Shown: positions 43,763 to 52,714, numbered from the stretch's first letter. The stretch is 64,000 nt of DNA from RHKX01 sp963826475 (GCA_963826475.1 CAWGXC010000003.1:1240001-1304000); one strand, 5' to 3'. Numbers and translations: made by a program. Notes: generated by a model not told the origin, from the sequence alone.

Positions 43763-43876
43763 GGGTGAACCCGAAAATGGTAACGAGACGGGCCGGCGGG
43801 TCAGTCACCTGAACCCGTGCTGGGCGAGGACTGCAAGCCGCCTTCCGGCGACTCGAGTGGGCCTGCGGCCGGAGGT

Positions 43877-44332
43877 CTAGCCGCAGACCGGCCAGGGCTT
43901 GGTGCCCTCGCGGTGCTTGAGCGCAACCGCGACGACCGCCTGGGTCTTGAACCTGTAGCTGATCGGGTCGCCGCCTGGCGACTTCGGCGAAGTTCTCCAG
44001 GTCGACTTGGTGAACTGGAACGCGCCGCGATAAGCGCCGCCGCCGCCGATCGCGTGGGGGTTGCCGCCGGACTCGCACCTGCTGGTCGACTTCGCCCAAC
44101 GCCTGTCCCGGGTCGGGACCTTGGACCAGATCCGGGCGTACTTGCGCTCGTTGACCGTTCTAGCCGGCTTGGTGGAGGGCGTGGGATCGCCGTCGCCGAC
44201 CGGAGTGCCGCCGCCCCGGGCGTCGGCGATGCCGGCCATGGCGATGGAGGAGATCACCAGGGCGGCGAGGGCCGCGCTCAGGGCGATCAGAAGTCTGGGT
44301 TTCGAGGTCGTCGAGGCGTCGAAGAACTTCAA
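43877..44332 (-). CDS. Resuscitation-promoting-factor-like secreted transglycosylase
   Basis: 151 residues from TTG 44332, supported by GGAG six bases upstream. A signal peptide (LLIALSAALAALVISSIAMA) precedes a linker and a C-terminal transglycosylase-like domain of Rpf type: CESGGNPHAIGGGGAYRGAF, with the catalytic Glu in C-E-S-G-G-N, then QFTKSTW and PWPVCG, whose cysteines form the conserved disulfide. Rpf proteins cut peptidoglycan and help dormant actinobacteria resume growth. A c-di-AMP riboswitch lies just upstream, the known control for such genes. Confidence 0.9.
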   Translation of the reverse strand: MKFFDASTTSKPRLLIALSAALAALVISSIAMAGIADARGGGTPVGDGDPTPSTKPARTVNERKYARIWSKVPTRDRRWAKSTSRCESGGNPHAIGGGGAYRGAFQFTKSTWRTSPKSPGGDPISYRFKTQAVVAVALKHREGTKPWPVCG

Positions 44333-44344
44333 GGTTGGCTCCGC

Positions 44345-44462
44345 TCTTTCAGCGCTTACGGGGTTAGCTGACGGGTTCGCGCCAAAGAGCCGGCGCTACG
44401 CGACGAGTGGTCGCGATTCACCCCAACATGTGGGTCCCCCGCTCTCCCTCGCCTATGTGCGA
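44345..44462 (-). promoter_or_regulatory. c-di-AMP riboswitch (ydaO/yuaA class) upstream of the rpf-like gene
   Basis: The minus-strand leader contains the hallmark conserved blocks in the right order: GGGGGACCCA, a short loop, UUGGGGUGAAUC (44411-44440), a variable arm, then GAACCCGUCAGCUAACC and CGUAAGCGC (about 44350-44372). These are the core of the ydaO/yuaA RNA, which binds cyclic di-AMP and usually turns expression off. In actinobacteria it typically precedes cell-wall hydrolases such as Rpf. Outer limits are approximate. Confidence 0.88.
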
Positions 44463-44561
44463 GAGGGACTCAGCAGGAATTGAGCCAGCAGGTTAGCAGA
44501 GTGTTAGCGAAGCGTGAGGGCGAGCGATGGGGTCGATGGCCGCCACGTCCTCAGCCGCCTC

Positions 44562-45794
44562 TCAGCCGAACGTCACCGGCAACGAGTCGACGCCGTAGAT
44601 CCCGCTGATGTTCTGCAGGGCGGGCTCGCCGGCGGGCTCGAGGGTCTCGATCTCACGAGCCAGGAACGTCAACGCCTCGCCGAGCTCGGCCCGGGCCAGG
44701 TTGGCACCGACGCAGTAGTGGATCCCGGCCCCGAAGGTCAGCACCCGCGCCGAGTCGCGCTCGGTCGTGATGTCGAAGTCCTCGGGATCGGCGAACGCCT
44801 CGGGGTCGCGATTCGCGGTGAACGCGCAGACCACCAAGACCGTGCCGGCCGGGAACGTGACGTCCCGGTAGGTGACGTCCTCGCTCAGCATGCGCCCGGT
44901 GAACGGCGTGATCGGCTCGTAGCGAATGGCCTCCTCGACCGCACGCGGCGCGAGCGTCTCGGGATCGGCTCGCAACGCCGCCCACTGCTCGGGCCGGGCG
45001 GCGAGCAGTCGCAGCGCGTGGGCGAGCTGGCTCTGGCTGGTGTCGACGCCGCCGACCAGGACGTTGAGGACGAGGTTCTCGAGCTCGACCCCCGAGAGCT
45101 TGTCGCCCTCCTGCTCGGCGCTGATCAGCTTCGAGATCAGATCGTCGGAGGGAGATTCCCGGCGGGCGGCGATCATCGGCCGCACCCAGGCGTAGAACTC
45201 CGCGACCTTTTCGTTGATCGTGGCCAACTGGACGGGATCGCTGAGCGCGATCGGATCGAACTGCCGCTGGATCCACATGGACCAGTCGTGGAGCCGGTCC
45301 GCGTCTTCGGCCGGTGCGCCCATGACCGCGGCGATCGTGAGCGCCGGGTAGGGGCGGGTCAGCGTCTCGACCAGATCGCAGCGGCCGTCGCCCCCGAAGT
45401 CCTCCCAGAGCATCCCGAGGATCTCGCGCATAACCGGCCGGTAGCGATCCGCCGCCCGCGGCGACAGCGCCGGGTTGAGCAACCGCCGCAGCCGACCGTG
45501 ATCGGCGCCGTTGCGGTTGATGATGTTGTGGACGACCTGTTCGTGCAGCGGGCCCTCCCTGATCGAGAACAGCTCGGCCAGATAGACGCCGGGGTACACC
45601 GAGGACTTGTTGCGGAGGAAGAACTCCCCGGCCGCGCGGTCGAGGACCACGGTTGCCAGCGGTGAGCGCGCAAGCCACGCGCCGCTCGCCGCGAGGTCGC
45701 GCATCGACCGATGCCAGAGATCGCCGCTGAGCGCCGGATTGGTCAGGTCGATCTCCGGCAGGTCGAGCTCGTCGAGGCGCCTCATCGGTTCCAT
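44562..45794 (-). CDS. Cytochrome P450
   Basis: 410 residues, standard for a bacterial soluble P450. FGAGIHYCVGANLARAE contains the haem-ligating Cys (about residue 361); VGGVDTSQSQ is the oxygen-activating I-helix, with D-T; EEAIRYEP is the ExxR K-helix motif. It needs an external ferredoxin and reductase, neither of which is nearby. It follows a TetR gene by five bases and lies opposite an MMPL transporter, suggesting a role in hydroxylating a lipid, steroid or xenobiotic (inference). Confidence 0.94.
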   Translation of the reverse strand: MEPMRRLDELDLPEIDLTNPALSGDLWHRSMRDLAASGAWLARSPLATVVLDRAAGEFFLRNKSSVYPGVYLAELFSIREGPLHEQVVHNIINRNGADHGRLRRLLNPALSPRAADRYRPVMREILGMLWEDFGGDGRCDLVETLTRPYPALTIAAVMGAPAEDADRLHDWSMWIQRQFDPIALSDPVQLATINEKVAEFYAWVRPMIAARRESPSDDLISKLISAEQEGDKLSGVELENLVLNVLVGGVDTSQSQLAHALRLLAARPEQWAALRADPETLAPRAVEEAIRYEPITPFTGRMLSEDVTYRDVTFPAGTVLVVCAFTANRDPEAFADPEDFDITTERDSARVLTFGAGIHYCVGANLARAELGEALTFLAREIETLEPAGEPALQNISGIYGVDSLPVTFG

Positions 45795-45799
45795 CAGAG

Positions 45800-46417
45800 C
45801 TAGCGCTCCTCCAGCGCCGCGATCCCGCCACGAACGAAGGCGAGCGCCTGGTCGACGATGGCCATCGGGGCCTCGCCTTCGCCTTTGCCCATCGATGCGT
45901 GCTCGTCATCGAGGGCGGAGAGCGCCGAGACCGCGGCGGCGGCCACCATGCGAGCTCGGACGTCGCGGTCGTCACGGTCGCCGAAGTCCTCGCGGAGGGC
46001 GTTGACGAGCTCCTCCTCGAAGTGTCCGCGGAGGGCCCGGTGGTGGTCGGCAAGGTCCGGGTTCTCCCGGATCAGCATGTGCTGGCACTCCTTGCGCTTG
46101 TCGAGGGGATCCATCTGCTCGACCATTCCCGCGATCCAGCCACGGAGGGCGTCGATGGCGTCCTCGCCGGGTCCCCTCGACGCGAATCGAACCCGCATCG
46201 AGGCGAGCGCCTCGGAGGAATCAGAGAAGACGACGTCCTCCTTGGAGGGGAAGTAGGCGAAGAAGGTCCGGGGTGCGATCTCCGCCTTCGAGGCGATCTC
46301 GGCGATCGTGGTCGCGTCGAAGCCCTTCTCCTCGAAGAGCGACATCGCGGCGTCGACGATCGCCGCGCGCGTCTTGCGCTTCTTACGTTCGCGCAGTCCC
46401 TCGACGACGGTGTCCAT
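45800..46417 (-). CDS. TetR family transcriptional regulator
   Basis: 205 residues. The DNA-binding part reads RKTRAAIVDAAMSLFEEKGF, DATTIAEIASKAEIAPRTFF and AYFPSKEDVVF, a classical TetR helix-turn-helix. The ligand domain is helical with no recognisable pocket motif. It is co-transcribed with the P450 gene and divergent from the MMPL transporter across an inverted repeat, so it likely represses both sides. Confidence 0.9.
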   Translation of the reverse strand: MDTVVEGLRERKKRKTRAAIVDAAMSLFEEKGFDATTIAEIASKAEIAPRTFFAYFPSKEDVVFSDSSEALASMRVRFASRGPGEDAIDALRGWIAGMVEQMDPLDKRKECQHMLIRENPDLADHHRALRGHFEEELVNALREDFGDRDDRDVRARMVAAAAVSALSALDDEHASMGKGEGEAPMAIVDQALAFVRGGIAALEER

Positions 46418-46452
46418 GACGCAAGTCTAACAATGTTTCGCATCTATGGCAA

Positions 46453-46490
46453 CTTTGCACCGCTTGCAATTTTGCGCGCTCTGTGCAAAG
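46453..46490. promoter_or_regulatory. Operator candidate: CTTTGCAC ... GTGCAAAG
   Basis: CTTTGCAC (46453-46460) and GTGCAAAG (46483-46490) are perfect eight-base inverted arms separated by 22 bases, and a smaller GCAA-TT-TTGC symmetric element lies between them. The set occupies the intergenic region between divergent TetR and MMPL genes, as expected for a TetR-controlled double promoter. Confidence 0.55.
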
Positions 46491-46551
46491 GTGCTCCGCG
46501 CACCGGTTCGCCCGAGCCGGCAAACGACACGTCTTCGAAGGGATCCTCACC

Positions 46552-48753
46552 ATGAGCAACTTCCTCGGCAACATCGCCGCCAGCGTCAGCATCCATTGGA
46601 AGCGCTCGCTCGTGGGCATCGTGGTCCTGCTGATCGCCCTCGGCGCGATCGGCCAGGCCGCGGGCGGCACGTTCTCCGACGACTTCAAGACCCCCGGGAC
46701 CGAGTCTCAGGCAGCGCTCGACCTGCTCCAGGACCGCTTCCCTTCGCAGGCCGGCGACACCGCTACGGTCGTCTTCGCCGTCAACGGGGGAACCCTCGCC
46801 GACGGCGATCGTCCCGACGCGATCAAACAGGTCGTCAGCGACATCCAGGGACAGCCCGACGTCACCTCCGCCGTCGACCCGCTCTCGGCCGCCGGCAAGG
46901 GGCAGGTCTCGCAGGACGGGCGGATCGCGTTCGTCACCGTCCAATACGACAAGCCCGCGAGCGAGCTCGGCAAGGAGGCGGGAGAGCGCCTCTTCGACGT
47001 CGGCTCGCCCGCCGAGGCAGCTGGGATCGAGGTCTCCGAGCGCGGTCAGGTCATCGACATCGCCCAACAGCAGAGCGCCCCCGTCGGCGAGCTGATCGGC
47101 GTCGCCGTCGCGATCATCGTCCTCACCCTCGTATTCGGCTCCGCAGCCGCGATGGGAATCACTCTGATCTCGGCGATCATCGCTCTCGCCGGAGGACTCA
47201 TGCTGCTCACGCTCGGCAGCGCCTTCGCCGACTTCCCGAGCTTCGCGCCGACGCTCGGCGTGATGCTCGGGCTGGGCGCCGGGATCGACTACGCGCTGCT
47301 GACCGTCGGTCGCTATCGCGAGCAGCTCGCCTCCGGCGACGAGTTCCACCACGCGGCGAGGGTCGCGAACTCGACCGCGGGCGTCTCGGTCGTCGCCGCC
47401 GGTGCGATCGTCGTCGTCGCGATTTCCGGCCTCCTCGCGACCGGGATTCCCTTCGTCGGGCGCATGGGGGTCGGCTCGGCGATCGTGATCGCGGTCGTCG
47501 CCGTCGGCGCGGTGACGGTACTGCCGACGATGATGGGAGCCGCCGGCGAGCGCCTGCGCCCGAAGAAGGCCAAGCACACTGCTCCCTCGAAGCTCTTCGC
47601 CGGCTGGGCAGAGCGGATCACCGCCCGCCCCTGGATCGCGGCGGGGGTCGGCACCGCCATCCTCCTGGTCCTCGCCACCCCCTTCCTCGGCCTACGGCTC
47701 GGTCAGCCCGATGACGGCAACGACTCCACCGACACGACCACGCGGATCGCCTACGACCGGCTCGCCGAGGGCTTCGGCCCAGGGTTCAATGGGCCGCTGA
47801 TCCTGGCGGCGTCGCTGCCCCCATCCAATGACTCACAGGCCTCGCTCGCACGACTGGAGAAGCGGATCGCTGTTGCTCCGGACGTCGCCGCCGTCGCACC
47901 GGCTCAGCTCAACGAGGCTGGGGACGCCGCGACGATCACGGTCATCCCGAAGAGCTCTCCGCAGGATCAGGCGACCTCCGATCTGGTCACCGCCCTGCGC
48001 GACGACGTGCTCCCCTCCGCGACCGCCGGCACGGGTACGGAGGTCTACGTCGGCGGCGCCACGGCCACGTTCGACGACCTCGCCCAGAAGATCGCCGACC
48101 GGCTGCCGATCTTCATCGCCCTCGTGGTCGGCCTGTCGATCCTGCTGCTGATGGCGGTCTTTCGCTCGGTCTGGGTGCCGCTGGTCTCGGCCGGTTTCAA
48201 CCTCCTCTCGATCGCGGCGGCCTACGGAGTCGTCGTCGCGGTCTTCCAGAACGGCTGGGGCAGCTCGCTTTTGGGCGTCAGCGGGGACGTGCCGATCGTC
48301 AGCTTCGTGCCGCTGTTCATGTTCGCCGTCCTCTTCGGACTGAGCATGGACTACAACGTCTTCCTGCAGTCGCGGATCCGGGAGGAGTACATGCGCGGGG
48401 CCGGTCCGCAGGAGAGCGTCGTACTCGGCCTCTCCCGGGTGGCGAAGATCATCCTCGCTGCCGGCGCGATCATGACCGCGGTTTTCCTCGGGTTCGTCAG
48501 CGACCCCGATGTCGTCGTCAAGACCATCGGCCTTGGGCTGGCGTCAGCCATCCTGATCGACGTCCTCGTAGTCCGGCTCATCCTCGCCCCCGCAGTGATG
48601 ATGCTGCTCGGCGACCGGGCCTGGGGTCTCCCCGGCTGGCTCGACCGGATCCTCCCCGACATCTCGCTGGAGGGCGGCGAGGGGGTCGCCTCCGATCGCG
48701 CCCCCCGCGCCGCGGCCCCCGATGTCAACCGGCGGGCCGGGCAAGCAGGGTGA
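46552..48753 (+). CDS. MMPL/RND family transporter
   Basis: 733 residues from ATG 46552 (AAGGG upstream). Two homologous halves each begin with one membrane span and an extracytoplasmic loop (FSDDFKTPGTESQAALDLL in the first), followed by five spans. The conserved transmembrane 4 region GVMLGLGAGIDYALLTVGR and its counterpart FGLSMDYNVFLQSRIREEY contain the Asp-Tyr pairs that relay protons in MmpL proteins. MmpL transporters export lipids, siderophores or drugs. Expression is probably under the divergent TetR. Confidence 0.92.
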   Translation: MSNFLGNIAASVSIHWKRSLVGIVVLLIALGAIGQAAGGTFSDDFKTPGTESQAALDLLQDRFPSQAGDTATVVFAVNGGTLADGDRPDAIKQVVSDIQGQPDVTSAVDPLSAAGKGQVSQDGRIAFVTVQYDKPASELGKEAGERLFDVGSPAEAAGIEVSERGQVIDIAQQQSAPVGELIGVAVAIIVLTLVFGSAAAMGITLISAIIALAGGLMLLTLGSAFADFPSFAPTLGVMLGLGAGIDYALLTVGRYREQLASGDEFHHAARVANSTAGVSVVAAGAIVVVAISGLLATGIPFVGRMGVGSAIVIAVVAVGAVTVLPTMMGAAGERLRPKKAKHTAPSKLFAGWAERITARPWIAAGVGTAILLVLATPFLGLRLGQPDDGNDSTDTTTRIAYDRLAEGFGPGFNGPLILAASLPPSNDSQASLARLEKRIAVAPDVAAVAPAQLNEAGDAATITVIPKSSPQDQATSDLVTALRDDVLPSATAGTGTEVYVGGATATFDDLAQKIADRLPIFIALVVGLSILLLMAVFRSVWVPLVSAGFNLLSIAAAYGVVVAVFQNGWGSSLLGVSGDVPIVSFVPLFMFAVLFGLSMDYNVFLQSRIREEYMRGAGPQESVVLGLSRVAKIILAAGAIMTAVFLGFVSDPDVVVKTIGLGLASAILIDVLVVRLILAPAVMMLLGDRAWGLPGWLDRILPDISLEGGEGVASDRAPRAAAPDVNRRAGQAG

Positions 48754-49873
48754 TCGCCACCAGGATGGCCGCGAGCAGCCCGAAACCGACCTTGGCGGAC
48801 GTTCGTTCGCTGGTCCGCAGAGCGACCGCGCACTGCAACGCGTAATAGGCGGCGAATGCGCGGGATGCGATCGCGATGATGGTGAAGGTCGGGATCGACC
48901 AGATGAGAACGACGGCCGCGATTCCGCTGAGGACGAAGGGGCGCGGCCCGGACATCAGCTTAGGGGCGAGGCGGTGGAGGTTGCCGTCGGCCGCCACAGT
49001 GTCGGCGGTCGCTGCGCTGAACTGGCTGAGCACGGCCGCGATCACGATCGGGAGCGACAGCAACGGCACGACCCGGCTGGTGATGTCGAGCAGCGTGCCA
49101 TCTGCACCGTCCCCCGTTCCAAGGCCCATGACGGGGGTGGCCACGGCGACGAACCCGACGTAGATCAGGGCGGATACGACCTGCGAGAGCCGGCAGGAGA
49201 GGATCCGCGTCTCGCGGTCGTACTCCTCGCCCAGGTATCTGACGGTCTCGAAGCCCTGGACGGTGATGACGATCCCGCCGAGAGCCATGAGCACCTGGCC
49301 GATTCCCCTGTCGGGGACCGGCGGGAGGTCGATCCCGCCGCCCGCGAGATCGGCCGCGTCGTGGAAGAACAGGGCCCCGCCCAGGATCGTGATCAGCACC
49401 AGCACCGCGCCGAGCGCGGCCCGCTCCATCGCGTCGAGACCGCCGAAGCCTCGGACGAGACCGACCCCGACGATCACGAGCACCGCGCCGGAGGCGAGCG
49501 CGCGCTCCGCGCCGACCGACCCGGAGGCGACGAACTCGACGACGTACTGAGACATGATCCGCAGGTAGAGCGCGACGGAGATCACGTAGGCGACGACGAT
49601 CACCAGGTCCGACGCCTGATCTATGCGCTCGGTCGAGGGATCGAGGTCACCAGCGTCGTTCAGCGCCTCGACGGTGCCGACGTTGTGCCGGATCGCCGTG
49701 CCCACGAACCACGCGAGGGCGCATACGCCGCCGATCCCGAGGATCGAGAGCGCTCCCAGCGTACGCTCGAGCACCGGGACGATGATCAGGAACCCACTCC
49801 CGAAAATCGAGGCGAGCGGAGTCACCGAGGCCACGAGGACGTCCCGCGAGAACATGGGCCGGATCGAGCTCAC
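48725..49873 (-). CDS. APC-superfamily-like membrane transporter
   Basis: 382 residues with about eleven hydrophobic segments. The first helix contains ASIFGSGFLIIVPVLERTLG, a broken helix 1 with the G-S-G motif that binds substrate in amino acid/polyamine/cation symporters, and QGFETVRYLGEEYDRETRIL resembles helix 6-7 of the family. Substrate unknown. The 3' end overlaps the MMPL gene by 29 bases in convergent orientation. Confidence 0.65.
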   Translation of the reverse strand: MSSIRPMFSRDVLVASVTPLASIFGSGFLIIVPVLERTLGALSILGIGGVCALAWFVGTAIRHNVGTVEALNDAGDLDPSTERIDQASDLVIVVAYVISVALYLRIMSQYVVEFVASGSVGAERALASGAVLVIVGVGLVRGFGGLDAMERAALGAVLVLITILGGALFFHDAADLAGGGIDLPPVPDRGIGQVLMALGGIVITVQGFETVRYLGEEYDRETRILSCRLSQVVSALIYVGFVAVATPVMGLGTGDGADGTLLDITSRVVPLLSLPIVIAAVLSQFSAATADTVAADGNLHRLAPKLMSGPRPFVLSGIAAVVLIWSIPTFTIIAIASRAFAAYYALQCAVALRTSERTSAKVGFGLLAAILVAITLLARPAG

Positions 49874-49888
49874 CGTCCCAAGTTATTG

Positions 49889-49919
49889 GGCGAGCGTGAC
49901 TCGCCGTCGCGCTTAAGCG
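49889..49919. promoter_or_regulatory. Two symmetric elements between the APC-like and DegV genes
   Basis: GGCGAG-CGTGA-CTCGCC (49889-49905) and the perfect ten-base palindrome CGCTTAAGCG (49910-49919) occupy the 61-bp divergent gap. Either may be an operator or part of the promoters; no regulator gene is adjacent. Confidence 0.35.
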
Positions 49920-49934
49920 TAGTTTTCCGCGTGA

Positions 49935-50810
49935 GTGAGTCCGGAATCGAAACGCGTCGTCGTCGTCACCGACAGCACCACCTACCTCCCCGAGGAGCTG
50001 ATCGCGGAGCTGGCCGTCCAGCGGGTCAGCCTCTACGTCGGTTGGGAGGGCGAGATGAAGCGCGAGGACGACTACGACGACCTCGACGAGTTCTATGAGA
50101 GGTTGCGCGACACGACCCGCCTGCCGACGACGTCGCAGCCATCCGTCGGAGACTTCGAAGCCGTCTTCGAGCCGCTGATCAGCGCCGGCCATGACGTCGT
50201 CGCCGTGCACATCGCCGCGGGCATCTCGGGTACCTACGAGAGCGCCAAGGAGGCAGCTCGGTCCCTGGGCGCGGGTGGGCATCCCGGTCGCATCGAGGTG
50301 ATCGACGCGCAGACCGGCGCGGGCGGCCTCGGCTGCCTCGTGCTCGCGGGAGCGCGGGCCGCTCAGGGTGGAGCGAGCGCCGATGAGGTCGTCGCCGAGG
50401 TCCGTCGCACCCGCGAGCGCCTCGAGATGTGGTTCTGCCTCGACACGCTCGAGTACCTGCGCCGCGGCGGGCGGATCGGCGCCGCGCAGGCGCTGGTCGG
50501 CACCGCCTTGAAGATCAAGCCGATCCTGACATTCGGAACCGAGATCACGCCCGTCGGGAAGGTCCGGACCCACGGCCGAGCGCTGGCCCGCATGGACTCA
50601 TACCTATCCGAGCTTCACGAGCGCGGCGCCACCGAGTGGATGGTCCAGCATGCCCAGTCGCAAGGCGACGCGGATCGCCTGGTCGAGCACGGCACCGAGG
50701 TCTTCGGGTCCCCCCCGCTCTTCTGCACCCAGGTCGGCCCGGTTCTGGGAACCCACCTCGGCTCGGGCGTCCTGGTCGGCGGGCTCACCCGTCCGACGCC
50801 CGACGCCTGA
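49935..50810 (+). CDS. DegV family fatty-acid-binding protein
   Basis: 291 residues from GTG 49935. DegV landmarks are VVVVTDSTTYLPEELI at the N-terminus, TTSQPSVGDFEAVFEPLI, HIAAGISGTYESAK, and CLDTLEYLRRGGRIG. The family binds a single fatty acid and serves as the FakB subunit presenting fatty acids to the FakA kinase in some bacteria. FakA is not in view. It stands alone in its direction. Confidence 0.92.
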   Translation: MSPESKRVVVVTDSTTYLPEELIAELAVQRVSLYVGWEGEMKREDDYDDLDEFYERLRDTTRLPTTSQPSVGDFEAVFEPLISAGHDVVAVHIAAGISGTYESAKEAARSLGAGGHPGRIEVIDAQTGAGGLGCLVLAGARAAQGGASADEVVAEVRRTRERLEMWFCLDTLEYLRRGGRIGAAQALVGTALKIKPILTFGTEITPVGKVRTHGRALARMDSYLSELHERGATEWMVQHAQSQGDADRLVEHGTEVFGSPPLFCTQVGPVLGTHLGSGVLVGGLTRPTPDA

Positions 50811-50821
50811 GCGACGCGACG

Positions 50822-51319
50822 TCACCTGATCGAGATCGCCGCCAGCAGCTGGTTGATCTGCGGGACCAGCGCGACCCCTTCGCGGTGCCAACCCACCACG
50901 GCGTAGAGGCAGAACGGGCGTCCGGCGGCAGTGAAGAACCGCTGCACGCCGGCCTGGCCCGGCAGCGCCCGCAGCATCGAGCTCGGATCGAAGTCATGAG
51001 CGGCCAGCGGCCCGGGGACGCCGGCGGGCGCGTAGAGACCGACCCCCGGCAGGAGCCCCCCGCCGGGCTGGAACTCGACGAGCGAGGCGAACACGCCCCG
51101 GCGCGGCATCATCGAGGTCGCCCCGGTGCCGAAATCGCCATCGTCAGCAGGCAGCGGAAAGTTTGCGGCGTGCGCGGTGACGAGGTGCCCGCGGAGCGGC
51201 CTGCCCAAGAGCTCGAGTGCGGGGTCGCCGACCGGCAGCGCGTTGCGCCGCCGGCGGCGCACGCGCCCGTCCCATCCCCCGGGCAGCTCGATTCCCACGT
51301 CCTCCGCCTCGATCACCAT
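50822..51319 (-). CDS. Conserved protein of unknown function, last gene of the Mau-like operon
   Basis: 165 residues, soluble, no signal peptide or membrane span. The N-terminal part (EDVGIELPGGWDGRVRRRRR) and the C-terminal VQRFFTAAGRPFCLYAVVG look like the conserved cores; the rest is Gly/Pro-rich. I recognise no domain. It lies seven bases after the preceding membrane-protein gene, in the same direction, and is probably co-transcribed with the MauE/MauA/MauD-like genes. Confidence 0.6.
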   Translation of the reverse strand: MVIEAEDVGIELPGGWDGRVRRRRRNALPVGDPALELLGRPLRGHLVTAHAANFPLPADDGDFGTGATSMMPRRGVFASLVEFQPGGGLLPGVGLYAPAGVPGPLAAHDFDPSSMLRALPGQAGVQRFFTAAGRPFCLYAVVGWHREGVALVPQINQLLAAISIR

Positions 51320-51326
51320 CCGCGCC

Positions 51327-51920
51327 TCACGTTCCCAGGATCACCATCAGCGCAACCGCGCAGGCTGCGATCCCAGCCGACGTGAGCCGGGCCACCGGCC
51401 GCTCGAACCTTCGTAGTCCCCGCGCCAGGGCTACAAGGTCCTCCGGAGTGCGGACCCGTCGGGCCGGGAGCAGGGTCAGGCCACGGACGAGGCCGAAGGC
51501 TCCGCCGATCAGCGCACCGCCCGCCGCGCTCCCGCAGAGAAGCTCGGCCACCAGGCTCAGATAGACGGCCGACGTCGTCACGATCGTCGCGACGCCGACC
51601 CCGAGCTGCAAGCCGAAGCCGGCCCCGTAGGCCCAGCCGCGATAGGCGCCGAGCCAGTTCTCGTTGACTTGGCGGCGGATGGTCGGCAGCGTCGATCCGA
51701 AGAGCCTGAGCTCGAGCGCCAGCCCGATCACGACCGCCACACCCAGCACGACGAGCCGTAGACCGTCGCTGCCGTGGTGCCAAGCCAACCGGCCGAGCAG
51801 ACCCGCGAGTGCCCCAGACCCGGCGCCCGCGATCAGCGCGCCGGCGATCAGGAACGCCACGGTGACGCTCCAGCTGGAACCGCGGCCCCGCTCGCCGAGC
51901 GGGGTGATGCTGGTCAGCAT
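51327..51920 (-). CDS. Multi-pass membrane protein of the Mau-like operon
   Basis: 197 residues with about five hydrophobic segments (for example VTVAFLIAGALIAGAGSGAL, LVVLGVAVVIGLALELRLF and AACAVALMVILG). The loop FGSTLPTIRRQVNENWLGAY and GWAYGAGFGLQLGVGVATIV resemble a conserved actinobacterial integral membrane protein found next to MauE-like genes. Function unknown. It follows the possible 24-residue gene by nine bases. Confidence 0.6.
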   Translation of the reverse strand: MLTSITPLGERGRGSSWSVTVAFLIAGALIAGAGSGALAGLLGRLAWHHGSDGLRLVVLGVAVVIGLALELRLFGSTLPTIRRQVNENWLGAYRGWAYGAGFGLQLGVGVATIVTTSAVYLSLVAELLCGSAAGGALIGGAFGLVRGLTLLPARRVRTPEDLVALARGLRRFERPVARLTSAGIAACAVALMVILGT

Positions 51921-51929
51921 CGACTCGCC

Positions 51930-52004
51930 TCAGGGTGACCACGCGGACCTGACCGCGCCGAGAACGGCGAGCACGGCGCCGGTCGCCACGATCGGGATGC
52001 TCAA
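51930..52004 (-). CDS. Possible 24-residue membrane peptide
   Basis: TTG 52004 overlaps the stop of the MauD-like gene (TTGA) and encodes a hydrophobic peptide (SIPIVATGAVLAVLGAVRSA then WSP). It is below usual gene-calling size. The overlap matches the coupling used elsewhere in this operon, and the stretch has no other use. It could equally be chance. Confidence 0.3.
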   Translation of the reverse strand: MSIPIVATGAVLAVLGAVRSAWSP

Positions 52005-52711
52005 CTGCCGCCTCGCCGGCGGGCGGCCGAGTCGTCGCCCGGATAGAGGCTCGGGTGGCCGGGAGTGATGCCGGCCCGCCTGAGATCGGCTTCGACCCGC
52101 TCGCCGCGATCGCCGCCGGTGCGCCCCGGATGGTAAGCGGCGTCGTCGAGTGAATCGCGGAGCAGGGAGATGACCTGCTCCCAGCCTGACGCTGCACCCT
52201 CGCCCTGAATCGTCCCGCTGGGCCCGTCCACGTAGACGAAGTACGGGGAGGTCGGAACCTCGAACCGCTCCCATGCGTCGGAGGACATCACCACCGGGAT
52301 GCCTGCGGGTGCCAGCTCACGCAATCTCGACGGGCTCTCATGAGAGGAGTCGCGAGTCACGACCACGAGCCGACCCCCGCCAGGGATCGCCGGCTGCTCG
52401 GCGGATCCGAGCGACTCCCAGAACCGCCGGCACGTCAAACAACCGCTGCTGAGGAACGCGATCAAGGTCGGGGGCCCGCCGGCCCTCAGGCCGATCTGGA
52501 TGGCCTCCCCGGCGAGGCTGGTGCCGGCGAGGTCCGGCGCCGCAAGCCCCCCATCGCGACTGCGCGGACGCGGCAGAGAAGGATCGAAGGAAGCGGATCC
52601 CGGACGGTCCTCGAGCCGGCGCAGGATCTCGGCGTGACTGCGGAGCAGGGCGACCACGACGACGGAGAGGAGGACAAGCAGCAGCGTCTCGGCGGCGACG
52701 AGCACGGTCAT
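52001..52711 (-). CDS. MauD-like membrane-anchored thioredoxin-fold protein
   Basis: 236 residues. An N-terminal anchor (AAETLLLVLLSVVVVALL) is followed by a thioredoxin-like domain whose active site is SSGCLTCRRFW, a C-x2-C redox pair after a beta strand (PTLIAFL). GIPVVMSS and VPTSPYFVYVDGPSG carry the cis-Pro (T-S-P) loop. MauD proteins help form the disulfides of the methylamine dehydrogenase light chain outside the membrane. It starts three bases after the stop of the MauA-like gene, consistent with that job. Confidence 0.75.
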   Translation of the reverse strand: MTVLVAAETLLLVLLSVVVVALLRSHAEILRRLEDRPGSASFDPSLPRPRSRDGGLAAPDLAGTSLAGEAIQIGLRAGGPPTLIAFLSSGCLTCRRFWESLGSAEQPAIPGGGRLVVVTRDSSHESPSRLRELAPAGIPVVMSSDAWERFEVPTSPYFVYVDGPSGTIQGEGAASGWEQVISLLRDSLDDAAYHPGRTGGDRGERVEADLRRAGITPGHPSLYPGDDSAARRRGGS

Positions 52712-52714
52712 CGA

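Noticed and set aside
46444..47577. 377-codon minus-strand frame opposite the MMPL gene
   Set aside because: Antisense to MMPL coding sequence and low-complexity Asp/Gly/Arg; no domain.
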